Shown here: positions 1 to 9,534 of the stretch, piece after piece
Numbering within the stretch: position 1 is the first letter of the stretch
How the letters are laid out: each line of letters begins with the position of its first letter
From: Mycobacterium sp. KBS0706
Lineage (GTDB): Bacteria > Pseudomonadota > Alphaproteobacteria > DSM-16000 > Inquilinaceae
Assembly (NCBI RefSeq): GCF_005938675.2
Contig: NZ_VCCH02000018.1
Span: 46,653-110,652, forward strand
Reading direction: 5' to 3'
DNA length: 64,000 nt
Position numbers and translations under genes: made by a program
Notes under the pieces: model-generated
The model's database searches: none
Seen by the model: the letters and a program-made list of their open reading frames with translations, nothing else
What the model was told of the DNA's origin: nothing

Positions 1-624
1 ATAGACGCCGCAGAAGCTGTCGTTCCGCCGCCCGGCCACGTCGGCAAGCACCGCGTCCGAGCGCAGGCTGAGCGCTTGCAGAGCGAGGGATTTCACGGCG
101 AAGGGGCGGCGCAGGATCCGCCGCGGCCGGTCGCCGCAGCGCCGGATCCAGCGCGGGTGGATGCCGGCCGAGCGCAGCGTCAGCGCCAGGGTTTCCGCGA
201 CACCCGGCAGCAGATGGACATGCTGATGCCCGTCGATGAAGTCCGGGTCCCGGCCGAAGGCGGCAACGAAGGCGGCATGCTGCGCCTCGATCTCGGCCGA
301 CAGGGCGCCCGGCGGCAGCCGTCGCGCGAGGCTCAACCGGACCAGGGCGGCGAGGCTTGGGAAGCGTTGCCAGCCGGCACCAATGCGCAGCTGCGGCGAC
401 AGCGGGGCGAAGGGCCCCGTGAGGCAGAGATGCAGGCCGATCTCGACCGGCCCGGCGGCGGGCAGGTCGCGCAGCAGCCTGGCCGCCTCGGGCCAGAACG
501 TCCCGACGGTCAGGCAGCTGGTGCCGGACAGGCGGCCCTCGGCCAGCAACTGGCGGATCGCCAGCGACACGCCGGGGGCGAGACCGTAATCATCGGCGAC
601 CAGCGTGATACGCCTCAAGGACAT
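1..624 (-). CDS. YdjC/ChbG-family carbohydrate deacetylase (NaxD/HpnK-like), C-terminus cut by window edge
   Basis: Metal-dependent deacetylase of the YdjC/ChbG/HpnK fold. The N-terminus carries the family motif ADDYG (D11, D12), then GLHLCLT (H65) and DGHQHVH (D131, H133, H135, H137), the expected metal and catalytic residues. 208 codons are visible and the 3' end lies outside the window. The ATG at 624 is inside the 3' end of the upstream glycosyltransferase gene (35-base overlap), so the two are translationally coupled. Known relatives: Francisella NaxD deacetylates undecaprenyl-phosphate GalNAc, and HpnK sits in hopanoid loci. Because the neighbours are a polyprenyl-phosphate glycosyltransferase and an ArnT-like transferase, I favour a NaxD-like role in making a cationic lipid-linked amino sugar. 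The sequence alone does not prove the substrate. Confidence 0.8.
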   Translation of the reverse strand, partial: MSLRRITLVADDYGLAPGVSLAIRQLLAEGRLSGTSCLTVGTFWPEAARLLRDLPAAGPVEIGLHLCLTGPFAPLSPQLRIGAGWQRFPSLAALVRLSLARRLPPGALSAEIEAQHAAFVAAFGRDPDFIDGHQHVHLLPGVAETLALTLRSAGIHPRWIRRCGDRPRRILRRPFAVKSLALQALSLRSDAVLADVAGRRNDSFCGVY

Positions 625-1618
625 GGCTCATTTCTTCCACACGGTCGCGCCGCATGTGCTCGGCGACGACATAGAGGGGGCGGTCCTTCACCTCGTCGAG
701 GATCTGGCCGAGATACTCGCCGAGGATGCCGAGATTGATCAGCAGCACGCCGCCGATCAGCACCAGGATGGCGATCACGCCGGGCACGCCGGGCAGCGCC
801 ACGCCTTCGGCCAGGCAGACGACCGTGATCCACAGCCCGTAGGCGAAGGCGGTGAAGGCCATGGCGAAGCCGAGCAGCGTCGAGATCCGGAGCGGCATCC
901 GGCTGAACGAGGTGACGCCGTTGAGCGACAGCAGCAGCAGCTTCCAGAACGACCATTTCGTGACGCCGCCGATCCGCTCCGCCGGCTGGTAGTCGATCCG
1001 GCGCTGCTGGAAGCCGACCCAGACCGACAGGCCCTTGAAGAACCGGCCGCGCTCGCGCATGCCGCGCAGCGCCTCGGCAGCCCGGGCCGACAGCAGGCGG
1101 AAATCGGCCGCGTCCGGCGTGATGCGGAAGGTGTTGCCGGCATTCATCAGCCCGTAGAAGGACTTGACCAGCAGGCGGTAGACCGGCCCGGTCTCTCGCC
1201 GGCGGCGCACGGCGTAGACGATGTCGTCGCCGTCGACCAGCCAGTGGCGGACGAAGGTGTCGATCAGCTCCGGCGGGTGCTGGCCGTCCGAATCCATGAA
1301 CACCACCGCGTCGCCCATGGCGGCATCGAGGCCGGCGGTCAGCGCCGCCTCCTTGCCGAAGTTGCGGCTGAGGCGGATCAGCTCGACCCGCACCCGGCCC
1401 TCCGGCAGGGCGGCGACGATCCCGGCGCTGCCGTCGCGGCTGCCGTCGTCGACATAGATCGCCTCGACCGCCAGGCCGTGCGCCTCGTCGAGCCGGGCAG
1501 CCAGGGCCTCGAGCTGTCGATGCAGCGCCGCCACCGAATCCGCCTCGTTGTACAGCGGCACGACGATCGACAGGCGGCGCGGGGTGGTGCGGAGGGTGTG
1601 GTTCATCATGGCCCTCAT
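590..1618 (-). CDS. Polyprenyl-phosphate glycosyltransferase, GT2 (ArnC/GtrB/FlmF-like)
   Basis: 342 aa inner-membrane glycosyltransferase that should load a sugar from a nucleotide donor onto undecaprenyl phosphate. Visible GT2 features: IVVPLYNEADS near the N-terminus, YVDDGSRDGS, RNFGKEAALTAGL, and the DSDGQHPPE acidic motif that binds the metal-nucleotide. Two C-terminal hydrophobic segments (LLGFAMAFTAFAYGLW and a GVIAILVLIGGVLLINLG stretch) anchor it in the membrane, as in ArnC, DPM1-like and GtrB enzymes. The start at 1618 gives an ATGA overlap with the stop of the upstream ArnT-like gene; ATGs at 1609 and 1606 are alternatives. The stop overlaps the start of the deacetylase. Family length is typical (about 310-340 aa). 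Confidence 0.88.
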   Translation of the reverse strand: MRAMMNHTLRTTPRRLSIVVPLYNEADSVAALHRQLEALAARLDEAHGLAVEAIYVDDGSRDGSAGIVAALPEGRVRVELIRLSRNFGKEAALTAGLDAAMGDAVVFMDSDGQHPPELIDTFVRHWLVDGDDIVYAVRRRRETGPVYRLLVKSFYGLMNAGNTFRITPDAADFRLLSARAAEALRGMRERGRFFKGLSVWVGFQQRRIDYQPAERIGGVTKWSFWKLLLLSLNGVTSFSRMPLRISTLLGFAMAFTAFAYGLWITVVCLAEGVALPGVPGVIAILVLIGGVLLINLGILGEYLGQILDEVKDRPLYVVAEHMRRDRVEEMSHVLEAYHAGRR

Positions 1619-3240
1619 GAGCCGGGGCAGGTGACGGCCGGGGCGGCCCGGCCGGGAAGCACGGCGAGCCAGACGGTGCGGCTTGCGAGCGGCGTGCCGA
1701 GCGCCGTCCGCGCCGGCCAGGCATAGGCGGTGACGTCCTGCGGGCAGAGGCCGGCGATCGGGCGGCCTGGCACAGGGACACGCCGGGAGGCGTAGATGGC
1801 GCCGCCGTGTACGACGCTGTCCTGGTCGACCCAGGGCGACAGCACCGGGTCCGCATCCTCGAACACCTGCGGCCGCGCGGTGCCGTAGAGGGAGATGGTC
1901 CCGGCCTCCGGGATGGTGCCGATGACGGTCTCCGGCGCGTCGGGCTGGCTGTTCCGCCACAGCGACTCGGCCGCAGCGGACAGGGCCGGGCCATCGAGAT
2001 TCATGATGTTCGGCCTGCCGGACAGGCCGGGCTTGACCAGCATCAGCACCACGAAGCCGATCATGAAGGCCGGCGCCAGGGTGAGGGCAGCGGTGCGGAA
2101 GCGCGACAGTCCGGGGGTTGCAAGCGCCGGCAGGAGCAGCGCCAGGAGCGGCGGGGCGGCCAGCACGAAGCTCATGCCCCACATCGTCCGGATCCGGATG
2201 CCGGTGGCGGCGGAGGCCAGGGCGAGGACGCCGATCGGGACCAGGTAGACGAAGGCGAGATACAGCCCCGCCGGGGAGCGAAGCCGCTGCCGGGCGAGAT
2301 GGAGGAGGACGGCGATCCGCTTGCGCCCCAGCGGGCTGAGCCCGATCGCCGCCGCCAGCAGCATCGGCGCGATGGCGAAGGCCTGGTCGCCGAGGAAGGC
2401 GAGGGGGCCGATCAGGTGGCCTGCCGGGCCGGTCAGGGTGCCGTCACTGCGCTCGGCCAGATAGCTCAGCGTGGTGAAATCGTTCTGCGCCAGCCACAGC
2501 AGATGCGGCGCGATCACCAGCAGGCAGGCCGCCAGCGCGAGATAGAGGCCGGGCCGGGCGAAGTGCCGCCGGCCGGCGGGTGACAGCAGCAGATAGGCCA
2601 GCAGCGTCGCCAGCAGCACGCCGATCGAATACTTCGCCAGCAGGCCCAGCCCTGCGGTGAGGCCGGTCAGGACCCACCAGGCCGCGCGGTCGCGGGTGAC
2701 GGCCCGCCAGAACAGCGCCATGGTCCAGGCCCAGAAGGCGAACTGCACGGTGTTCGGGTTGAAGCGCGGCGCGGCATAGGTGGTGTAGTGCGTCAGGGCC
2801 AGCAGCACGACCGCGACCAGCGCGGCCCGGCGCCCGGCGATGTCGCGCGTCAGCAGCCAGATGCCGGCGAAGGCGGCGGCGATGAAGCCCTGGCTCAGCG
2901 CGTAATAGGCCCAGTTGGCGCTGCCGAACACGGCGTGCACGAGCTCGGAGGACCAGGCCGCCAGCGGCGGGTGCTTGTGGTAGCCCCAGAGCCAGTGCTG
3001 CCCCCAATAGAGCCCTTCGAGCGTGTCGGGGTGCAGGTTGCCGGCCAGCCAGGCCGGCAGCAGGCTCCAGGCCAGGAAGCCGGCGCCGAGGAAGGCAGGG
3101 ACCCAGAGGGACTGGATATCATGGGCGGCCGGGAGGACCGCTCCGGCCGACGCCGGGCCGGGACGCTGCGTCCCCAGCGCGGTCGGGGACTCGGTAACGG
3201 ATTGGACCGCCTCGGTGCTCACGATGTCGTCGCTGCTCAA
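1615..3240 (-). CDS. ArnT/PMT-like membrane glycosyltransferase (GT39/GT83)
   Basis: 541 aa polytopic membrane protein with about 10-12 hydrophobic segments, a large first periplasmic loop (HPDTLEGLYWGQHWLWGYHK, with the acidic residues typical of this superfamily) and a C-terminal periplasmic domain of about 130 residues. Members transfer a sugar from a polyprenyl-phosphate carrier to an acceptor outside the membrane, such as lipid A or protein. It is first in an operon with a GT2 enzyme and a YdjC deacetylase, matching the FlmK/FlmF2/NaxD or Lgm-type lipid A modification layout, so transfer of an amino sugar to lipopolysaccharide is the likely job. The N-terminal 40 residues before the first membrane segment are low-complexity. 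The upstream region is strikingly AT-rich. Confidence 0.82.
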   Translation of the reverse strand: MSSDDIVSTEAVQSVTESPTALGTQRPGPASAGAVLPAAHDIQSLWVPAFLGAGFLAWSLLPAWLAGNLHPDTLEGLYWGQHWLWGYHKHPPLAAWSSELVHAVFGSANWAYYALSQGFIAAAFAGIWLLTRDIAGRRAALVAVVLLALTHYTTYAAPRFNPNTVQFAFWAWTMALFWRAVTRDRAAWWVLTGLTAGLGLLAKYSIGVLLATLLAYLLLSPAGRRHFARPGLYLALAACLLVIAPHLLWLAQNDFTTLSYLAERSDGTLTGPAGHLIGPLAFLGDQAFAIAPMLLAAAIGLSPLGRKRIAVLLHLARQRLRSPAGLYLAFVYLVPIGVLALASAATGIRIRTMWGMSFVLAAPPLLALLLPALATPGLSRFRTAALTLAPAFMIGFVVLMLVKPGLSGRPNIMNLDGPALSAAAESLWRNSQPDAPETVIGTIPEAGTISLYGTARPQVFEDADPVLSPWVDQDSVVHGGAIYASRRVPVPGRPIAGLCPQDVTAYAWPARTALGTPLASRTVWLAVLPGRAAPAVTCPGS

Positions 3241-3557
3241 TGGGAACGCTTTGTCTCAGTCCCGGCCGATGGTGGTCGGGAACGCGTCGCCATTAGAAAT
3301 AATGTCTCTTCCGAGGTTCCGGTATTTACAGTTTCGTATAGATTTTCGATACGTTGTTTGCTTATCGGTGTGAGGTTTCGCCGAAGTTAAAGTATTGTGG
3401 AGAGAAATTAATAATTCGGTTCTGTCTGAGTAGATTGATGAAAAGCTGTGATCTGTTTGTGTGGAAGGAAAGCGCTGCTGCGTGCCAGCCCACAAAAGAC
3501 AAAGGCCCGCCGGCAATTGCGGCGGGCCTTGCTGGACCGGGAACGGGACGCGTTCGG
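3241..3557. other. AT-rich intergenic region between the lipid A cassette and the CHAP gene
   Basis: About 300 bases with no gene. From roughly 3290 to 3475 the sequence is strongly AT-rich compared with the roughly 70% GC neighbours (for example the stretches around 3290-3360 and 3395-3440). It must hold the promoter of the minus-strand cassette starting at 3240. The right end holds the terminator of the CHAP gene at 3502-3530. I could not pick one convincing -35/-10 pair. AT-rich upstream regions of envelope genes are typical targets of MucR/H-NS-like silencers, which is only an inference here. Confidence 0.6.
3502..3530 (-). terminator. Rho-independent terminator of the CHAP gene
   Basis: A perfect 10-bp stem, AAGGCCCGCC at 3502-3511 and GGCGGGCCTT at 3521-3530, with a 9-base loop. 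Read on the minus strand it is followed by a T-rich tail (complement of 3489-3501). It lies 28 bases beyond the stop codon of the minus-strand CHAP gene at 3558. Confidence 0.85.
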
Positions 3558-4385
3558 TCAGTCGGCGCGTTCGGCGACCTGGGTGTTCGGCGCGTAGATG
3601 AAGCCGTAGGTCGGATAGACCGAGGTCCCCATCTGGCCGGTCGGCTGATGCCAGAAGCGGGTCTGGCTCCAATCGTTCTTCGCCGACACGTCGATCACCC
3701 GGGCCGGCTCGTTCACCCGGCCGCGCGGTGCCCAGTTGGCCTGGTCGACGATGATCTCGCGGGAGCTGACCACCCGGCGCACCACCGCGACATGGCCGCG
3801 CCGCATCGAACCATAACGCTTCAGCACGATCACCGAGCCGGCGACCGGCATGCGGCCGCGGTTGTAGCGGCCGGCAGCGGCGTCCCACCAGCGCCAGGCG
3901 TCGCCGGAGATCTCGAAGCCGGTCAACTCGCGAGCGAAGGGAACGCAGGACCAGCGGCGATGCTGGGCCTTGAGCGTCGAGACGCGCTGGATCTGCCGCT
4001 GCTCGGTGACGTTGCGGGCCGTCAGCTGGGTGCGCGGAATCGGCGCATCGATCGCAGCGGAGGTCTGGGGGCGAGTTCGGGGCGCCGGTGCGGCGGCCGT
4101 CTTCCGCTCGGTGCTCGGTGCCGGGCTGGCCGTCTGATCCGTCGCCGCCTGGCTGGCGCCCGCGGCGTTGCGGACCGCGCCTTCGACCTGATCGCTGGGC
4201 TGGCCGGCGGCTGCGGCAGCCGCGGCATTCAAATCGCGGGTGCTGCGCGATGCGGCATGTGCAGTTTCGCCGAGAAGGGCGACGCTGCAGACCAGCGTTA
4301 ACAGACTTGCAGTGAGGACACTGAGTGGGCGCTTGGCCCGAGTTTGCGTTCTGATTCTGAGGTCATAGTCAGTGTCGCGGGTCAT
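3558..4385 (-). CDS. Secreted CHAP-domain (amidase/peptidase-like) protein
   Basis: 275 aa exported protein. Start at ATG 4385 gives a long n-region (RIRTQTRAKRP) followed by a hydrophobic core and a signal peptidase site after AHA (residue 44). An Ala/Pro/Thr-rich linker covers about residues 50-125, then a CHAP domain with WSCVPFAREL (Cys147), MRRGHVAVV (His198) and VDQANWAP (Asn217), the order expected for a Cys-His-Asn catalytic triad. CHAP domains cleave peptidoglycan peptides or act as amidases; the C-terminal QTRFWHQPTGQ and YGFIYAP strings recur in alphaproteobacterial CHAP proteins. It is transcribed alone and has a strong terminator. An in-frame extension to 4616 is less likely because it would bury the signal peptide. 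Confidence 0.82.
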   Translation of the reverse strand: MTRDTDYDLRIRTQTRAKRPLSVLTASLLTLVCSVALLGETAHAASRSTRDLNAAAAAAAGQPSDQVEGAVRNAAGASQAATDQTASPAPSTERKTAAAPAPRTRPQTSAAIDAPIPRTQLTARNVTEQRQIQRVSTLKAQHRRWSCVPFARELTGFEISGDAWRWWDAAAGRYNRGRMPVAGSVIVLKRYGSMRRGHVAVVRRVVSSREIIVDQANWAPRGRVNEPARVIDVSAKNDWSQTRFWHQPTGQMGTSVYPTYGFIYAPNTQVAERAD

Positions 4386-4955
4386 CACTGGCCCGTCCCC
4401 CCTGCGCTGTTTCAACCGGACTGCACTCGCTCCCTTGGCGCTCCAAACGGATGCAGCGCCTTTCCGTCCGGCTCGTCCGGTGACCCCAGTCACCGCCCCC
4501 TCACCGGCAAGATCGGTTAGTAACATTCTGAAATATTCCCGCCAAGCAAAAATGACACGGTTTCGCCCGATTCCTGCCCGCTTTGGAATGCCAGTACAGA
4601 AGCGGTGCGGGTTCATGTATTGCAGGCGGGCGTAAAAAAATTATTCGACTTTTGTGCAGTGCATGGGTCGTTTCGGTTGCCTATTCGTCCAACCGTCGAC
4701 ACGATGCTGGAAAGTCGAGGGGTTCAATTGATTGGTAAGACTATTTAAAGGCAGGGAGGCGAAGCGGTTGCCAACACCTTCATCGTCCGACAAAAGCGGC
4801 GGATGTTCCGGTTTCGGACCTTGCGGCGAAGCAGCAAGCTACGCGTCCGGCGCATAGCAGGGTATCGGGCGCCCTGGCCGCCTTCCGCCGGCCGCGCTAC
4901 AACCTTCCTTCGAGATTCGGCGGCCGGATGCGCCGCGAAGAGGAGATCGGACCCG
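4386..4955. other. 570-base divergent intergenic region
   Basis: Separates the CHAP gene (minus) from gabD (plus) and must contain both promoters. AT-rich patches occur around 4530-4555 and 4633-4750. A ribosome-binding AGGAG sits at about 4940-4945 ahead of gabD. I find no tRNA, no conserved RNA motif and no convincing small gene in it. Confidence 0.5.
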
Positions 4956-6413
4956 ATGCAGCTCACCGACTCGAAGCTTTTCCGCCAGCAATGCTACATC
5001 GACGGCCGCTGGGCCGACGCCGATGACGGGCGGGTGATCGAGGTCACCAACCCGGCCGGCGGCGCCAGGCTGGGCTCCGTGCCGCGGGCCGGTGCGGCCG
5101 AGACCCGTCGCGCCATCGCCGCCGCCGACAAGGCCTGGCCGGCCTGGCGCGCCAAGACGGCGCAGGAGAGGTTCACGATCCTGCGCCGCTGGTTCGAGCT
5201 GATGCTGGCGAATCAGGAGGACCTGGCGAAGCTGATGACGGCGGAGCAGGGCAAGCCGCTGGCCGAGAGCCGCGGCGAGATCGCCTACGCCGCCAGCTTC
5301 GTCGAGTGGTTCGCCGAGGAGGGCAAGCGGATCTACGGCGACACCATCCCGGCGCCGGCCGGCGACCGCCGCATCGTCGTGATCAAGCAGCCGATCGGGG
5401 TCTGCGCCGCGATCACCCCCTGGAACTTCCCGGCCGCGATGATCACCCGCAAGGCCGGCGCGGCGCTGGCGGCAGGCTGCACCATGGTGGTCAAGCCGGC
5501 CAGCGAGACGCCCTATTCGGCCCTGGCCCTGGCCGAGCTGGCGGAGCGTGCCGGCATCCCGGCCGGCGTGTTCTCGGTCGTCACCGGCAGCGCCGGCGAG
5601 ATCGGCGGCGAGATGACGTCGAGCCCGACCGTGCGGAAAGTGACCTTCACCGGGTCGACCGAGATCGGCAAGCTGCTGATCCAGCAATCGGCTTCCACGG
5701 TGAAGAAGGTCTCGATGGAGCTGGGCGGCAACGCGCCCTTCATCGTCTTCGACGATGCCGATCTCGACGCCGCGGTGCAGGGGGCCATCGCCTCCAAGTA
5801 CCGCAACACCGGCCAGACCTGCGTCTGCGCCAACCGCCTGCTGGTGCAGGACGGGGTGTACGACGCCTTCGCCGCCAAGCTGGCCGAGGCGGTCGGCAAG
5901 CTGAAGGTCGCCGACGGCATGACCGACGGCGCGCAGCAGGGGCCGCTGATTAACATGAAGGCGGTCGAGAAGGTCGAGGAGCACATCGCCGACGCGGTCG
6001 AGAAGGGGGCCCATGTCGCCCTCGGCGGCAAGCGCCACGCCCTCGGCGGCACCTTCTTCCAGCCGACGATCCTGACCGATGTGACGCCGGAGATGAAGGT
6101 GGCGAAGGAGGAGACCTTCGGCCCGCTGGCGCCGCTGTTCCGGTTCAAGACCGAGGAGGAGGCGATCCGCATGGCCAACGACACCGAGTTCGGCCTGGCC
6201 TCCTATTTCTACAGCCGCGACATCGGCCGGATCTGGCGGGTCGGCGAGGCGTTGGAATATGGCATCGTCGGCATCAACGAAGGCCTGATCTCGACCGCCG
6301 TCGCGCCCTTCGGCGGGGTGAAGGAAAGCGGGCTCGGCCGCGAGGGCTCGCATTACGGCATCGAGGACTATCTGGAGGTCAAATACCTGTGCATGGGCGG
6401 GCTCAACCGGTGA
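4956..6413 (+). CDS. gabD: NAD(P)-dependent succinate-semialdehyde dehydrogenase
   Basis: 485 aa aldehyde dehydrogenase oxidising succinate semialdehyde to succinate, the last step of GABA breakdown, in the cytosol. Seen: [14 protein letters not shown] cofactor motif, FTGSTEIGK, the general base in MELGGNAP (Glu255) and the catalytic cysteine in [11 protein letters not shown] (Cys289), plus the C-terminal [11 protein letters not shown] and [13 protein letters not shown] signatures that separate GabD from other aldehyde dehydrogenases. The start at 4956 is preceded by AGGAG with good spacing; in-frame upstream ATGs lack this. The stop overlaps the start region of rpiA. No GABA transaminase is adjacent. 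Length equals the family norm. Confidence 0.92.
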   Translation: MQLTDSKLFRQQCYIDGRWADADDGRVIEVTNPAGGARLGSVPRAGAAETRRAIAAADKAWPAWRAKTAQERFTILRRWFELMLANQEDLAKLMTAEQGKPLAESRGEIAYAASFVEWFAEEGKRIYGDTIPAPAGDRRIVVIKQPIGVCAAITPWNFPAAMITRKAGAALAAGCTMVVKPASETPYSALALAELAERAGIPAGVFSVVTGSAGEIGGEMTSSPTVRKVTFTGSTEIGKLLIQQSASTVKKVSMELGGNAPFIVFDDADLDAAVQGAIASKYRNTGQTCVCANRLLVQDGVYDAFAAKLAEAVGKLKVADGMTDGAQQGPLINMKAVEKVEEHIADAVEKGAHVALGGKRHALGGTFFQPTILTDVTPEMKVAKEETFGPLAPLFRFKTEEEAIRMANDTEFGLASYFYSRDIGRIWRVGEALEYGIVGINEGLISTAVAPFGGVKESGLGREGSHYGIEDYLEVKYLCMGGLNR

Positions 6414-7120
6414 CCGGGACCCTTTCACCGCAGGAGCAGGGCAAGCGCGCCGCGGGCGAGGCCGCGGCGGCGCTGGTCGAGGACGGCATGCGGCTCGGCC
6501 TCGGCACCGGGTCGACCGTGCGCTGGGTGCTGGAGGCGCTGGGCCGCCGCATCCGGGAGGAGGGGCTGCGCGTCACCGGCATCCCGACCTCCGAGCAGAC
6601 GGCCGAGCGGGCGCGCGCGCTCGGCATCCCCCTGACCGACTTCGCCGCGACGGAGGCGCTGGACCTCTGCATCGACGGCGCGGACGAGGTCGAGCGCGGC
6701 ACGCTGCGCCTGATCAAGGGGCTGGGCGGAGCGCTGCTGCGCGAGAAGATCGTGGCCGAGGCCTCGGCGCGGTTCATCGCCGTGGTCGACGCCTCGAAGA
6801 TCGTCGCGGTGCTCGGCGAGAAGGCGCCGCTGCCGGTCGAGGTCACCGCCTTCGGCTGGGAGGCGACGGCCCGTCGCCTCTCGGCCCTCGGCGGCGCCCC
6901 GGTGCTGCGGCAACGCGACGGCGCTGCGGTCCGCACCGATGGCGGCAACCTGGTCCTGGACTGCGGCGGCTTCGCGCCGATCCGCGACCCGGACGGGCTG
7001 CAGCGGGCGGTCAAGTCGATCGCCGGCGTGGTCGAGACCGGTCTGTTCCTCGGCGGTGCCGAGCAGGCGATCATCGGCCAGGCGGACGGCACGACGACCT
7101 CGCTGCAGCCCTCGCGCTGA
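6389..7120 (+). CDS. rpiA: Ribose-5-phosphate isomerase A
   Basis: 243 aa enzyme interconverting ribose 5-phosphate and ribulose 5-phosphate in the pentose phosphate pathway. Motifs seen: [32 protein letters not shown] (active-site Asp) and [18 protein letters not shown] at 6389 has a GGAGG ribosome-binding site at 6374-6378, inside the end of gabD; a GTG at 6410 overlapping the gabD stop would give 236 aa, closer to the family average. Either start couples translation to gabD. Confidence 0.92.
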   Translation: MHGRAQPVTGTLSPQEQGKRAAGEAAAALVEDGMRLGLGTGSTVRWVLEALGRRIREEGLRVTGIPTSEQTAERARALGIPLTDFAATEALDLCIDGADEVERGTLRLIKGLGGALLREKIVAEASARFIAVVDASKIVAVLGEKAPLPVEVTAFGWEATARRLSALGGAPVLRQRDGAAVRTDGGNLVLDCGGFAPIRDPDGLQRAVKSIAGVVETGLFLGGAEQAIIGQADGTTTSLQPSR

Positions 7121-7204
7121 CGGGGCAGGCATAGCGGCCCTGCGGGTCGAACGGGCTTGCCTGGATGGGGTTCCGCGGCCCAAATGCCGGGTGAACCCCT
7201 TCCC

Positions 7205-7227
7205 GCGCGGCCGGTCCTCGGCCGCGC
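7205..7227 (+). terminator. GC-rich hairpin after rpiA
   Basis: Nine-bp perfect stem, 7205-7213 with 7219-7227, five-base loop, lying between rpiA and gor. The following tail (GCTTTG) has only a short T run, so it may be a weak terminator or merely a structured leader of gor. Confidence 0.35.
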
Positions 7228-7260
7228 CGCTTTGACCGCGCCAGGCGGTCCGGACATGCC

Positions 7261-8643
7261 ATGAGCGGATTCGATTTCGACTATTTCGTCATCGGCGGCG
7301 GCTCGGGCGGCGTGCGCTCGGCCCGCATCGCGGCGCAGCACGGTGCCCGCGTCGGCATTGCCGAGGAGCGCTACTGGGGCGGCACCTGCGTCAATGTCGG
7401 CTGCGTGCCGAAGAAGCTGCTGGCCATGGCGGCGCATTTCTCGGCCGATTTCGAGGACGCTGCCGGCTTCGGCTGGACCGTGCCGGGCGCGACCCATGAC
7501 TGGGCCACGCTGATCGCCCGCAAGGATGCCGAGATCGGGCGGCTGAACGGCATCTATCGCACCCTGCTGACCAATGTCGGCGCCACCATGTTCGACGCCC
7601 GGGCCGTGCTGGTCGACGCCCACACGGTCGAGGTCGGCGGCCAGCGTGTGACCGCCGACCGCATCCTGGTCGCGACCGGCGGCTGGCCGGTGCTGCCGGA
7701 CAAGCCCGGCGTGCGCGAGCATGCCTTCACCTCGAACGAGGCGTTCCATCTGGAACGGATGCCGCAGCGCGTGGTGATCGTCGGCGGCGGCTACATCGCG
7801 GTCGAGTTCGCCGGCATCTTCCACGGCCTCGGCGCCGAGGTGACGCTGGTGCATCGCGGCGACATGGTGCTGCGCGGCTTCGACGACGACCTGCGGGTCC
7901 ATCTCGCCACCGAGATGGGCAAGGCCGGGGTCAATCTGCGCCTCGGCTGCAATGTCGAGGGCATCGCCAAGGTCGGCGACGCCCTGGCGGTGACGCTGAG
8001 CAATGACGAGGTGATCGCCGCCGACGGGGTGATGTACGCCACCGGCCGCAAGCCGAATTCGGCGGGGCTGGGGCTCGAGACGGTCGGGGTCGCGGTCGAT
8101 GCCGACGGCGCCATCGCTGTCGACGAGCACTACCGGACCAGCGTGCCCAACATCTACGCGCTGGGCGATGTCACCGACCGGCTGAACCTGACGCCGGTGG
8201 CGATCGCCGAGGGCCATGCCCTGGCCGACACGCTGTTCGGCGGCCGGCCGCGGGTGCCGTCCTACGAGAACGTGCCGACGGCGGTGTTCTCCAATCCGCC
8301 GATCGGCACGGTCGGGCTGACCGAGGCGGCGGCGCGGCAGCGCCATGGCGAGGTCGACGTCTACCGCGCCGTGTTCCGGCCGATGCGCCACACCTTGTCG
8401 GGCCGCGAGGAGCGGACGCTGATGAAGCTGGTGGTCGACCCGGCGACCGACCGGGTGCTGGGCTGCCACATGGTCGGGCCGGACGCGCCGGAGATCGTCC
8501 AGGGCCTGGGCATCGCCCTGACCTGCGGCGCCACCAAGGCGCAGTTCGACGCCACCATCGGCATCCACCCGACCGCGGCGGAGGAGTTCGTGACCATGCG
8601 CAGCAAGGTCGAGCGCCCGGCCAGCCCCGGCCTGGCGCAATGA
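7261..8643 (+). CDS. gor: Glutathione-disulfide reductase
   Basis: 460 aa FAD flavoprotein that reduces oxidised glutathione with NADPH. Seen in order: FAD-binding [13 protein letters not shown] (residues 9-21), redox-active disulfide [13 protein letters not shown] (Cys43, Cys48), NADP-binding [15 protein letters not shown] with downstream basic residues in VHRGD and VLRG, FAD motif NIYALGDV, and the C-terminal catalytic HPTAAEE, which donates the base from the partner subunit. Starts at ATG 7261; its stop overlaps the methyltransferase start by four bases (ATGA). Lipoamide dehydrogenase and mycothione reductase are the main alternatives, but the [13 protein letters not shown] and NADP-type residues fit Gor. 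Confidence 0.93.
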   Translation: MSGFDFDYFVIGGGSGGVRSARIAAQHGARVGIAEERYWGGTCVNVGCVPKKLLAMAAHFSADFEDAAGFGWTVPGATHDWATLIARKDAEIGRLNGIYRTLLTNVGATMFDARAVLVDAHTVEVGGQRVTADRILVATGGWPVLPDKPGVREHAFTSNEAFHLERMPQRVVIVGGGYIAVEFAGIFHGLGAEVTLVHRGDMVLRGFDDDLRVHLATEMGKAGVNLRLGCNVEGIAKVGDALAVTLSNDEVIAADGVMYATGRKPNSAGLGLETVGVAVDADGAIAVDEHYRTSVPNIYALGDVTDRLNLTPVAIAEGHALADTLFGGRPRVPSYENVPTAVFSNPPIGTVGLTEAAARQRHGEVDVYRAVFRPMRHTLSGREERTLMKLVVDPATDRVLGCHMVGPDAPEIVQGLGIALTCGATKAQFDATIGIHPTAAEEFVTMRSKVERPASPGLAQ

Positions 8644-9389
8644 CGGATTCGCCGCAGAACATCTATGACGATCCGACCTTCTTCGCCGGCTATGCCGCGC
8701 TGCGCGAGGCCGAGAGCGGGCTGAACGCGGTGCTGGAGCAGCCGGCCTTCGCTCGGTTGCTGCCGGCCTCGCTGGCGGGTCTGCACATCCTCGATCTCGG
8801 CTGCGGCTTCGGCGACTTCGCCCGCAGGGCCCGGGCGCAGGTTGCCGCCTCGGTCCTCGCAGTCGATGTCTCGGAGAAGATGTTGGCGGAAGCCCGGCGG
8901 CGCACGGCCGATCCGGCCATCCGCTACGAGCAGGCCTCGATCGAGACGGCGGCGATGGGTGAAGGCGGCTTCGACCTGATCGTGTCGTCGCTCGCCCTGC
9001 ACTACGTCGCGGACTATCCGGCCGCGGTCCGGCGGATCGCGGCGGCCCTGGCACCTGGCGGCCGCTTCGCCTTTTCGGTCGAACACCCGATGTGCACTGC
9101 CCTGGGCGGCAGCCAGTGGCAGTGCGACGCCGAAGGGCGAAGGCTGCATTGGCGGGTCGACCGCTATGGCGAGGAAGGGCCGCGGCAGACCCGCTGGTTC
9201 GTCGACGGCGTGGTCAAGCACCATCGCACGATCGAGACCTATGTCGGCACCCTGATCGCCGCCGGGCTGGTGCTGGCGCGGCTGGAGGAGCCCGGCCCGG
9301 TGCCGGAGGCGGTGGCGTCCCGGCCGGGGCTGGAGGAGGAACGCCGCCGGCCCCCCTTCCTGCTGCTTGCCGCGGACAAGCCGGCATAG
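8640..9389 (+). CDS. SAM-dependent class I methyltransferase
   Basis: 249 aa cytosolic methyltransferase with motif [15 protein letters not shown] (SAM binding), LAVDVSEKM (motif II acidic residue), and [16 protein letters not shown]. The C-terminal half ([27 protein letters not shown]) matches the type-11 methyltransferases found widely in proteobacteria. The substrate is unknown. Overlaps gor by ATGA, so it is co-translated with it, which may hint at a redox or thiol link but is not evidence for one. Confidence 0.85.
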   Translation: MTDSPQNIYDDPTFFAGYAALREAESGLNAVLEQPAFARLLPASLAGLHILDLGCGFGDFARRARAQVAASVLAVDVSEKMLAEARRRTADPAIRYEQASIETAAMGEGGFDLIVSSLALHYVADYPAAVRRIAAALAPGGRFAFSVEHPMCTALGGSQWQCDAEGRRLHWRVDRYGEEGPRQTRWFVDGVVKHHRTIETYVGTLIAAGLVLARLEEPGPVPEAVASRPGLEEERRRPPFLLLAADKPA

Positions 9390-9534
9390 CGGCCGCCGAC
9401 CGCACGCCGTTCTTGTCATGAGAGGGCTGCGCTGCGACGCTGGCAAAGCCGGGGGCGCGGGCGTATAGCCTCACATCCGGTCCCGTCCGCAAGGGAGAGC
9501 GTGGGCGGGGGCGCAAGGTGCGGAGTGTACGGTG

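Noticed and set aside
1..624. Assignment of the deacetylase as hopanoid protein HpnK
   Set aside because: No other hopanoid gene is visible and the neighbours fit lipid A modification better, but genes beyond the window edge could change this.
4839..6428. Minus-strand open frame covering gabD
   Set aside because: GabD has all catalytic motifs on the plus strand; the antisense product is low-complexity.
9390..9534. Aromatic amino-acid attenuator before DAHP synthase
   Set aside because: No short ORF rich in Trp, Phe or Tyr and no clear terminator hairpin.
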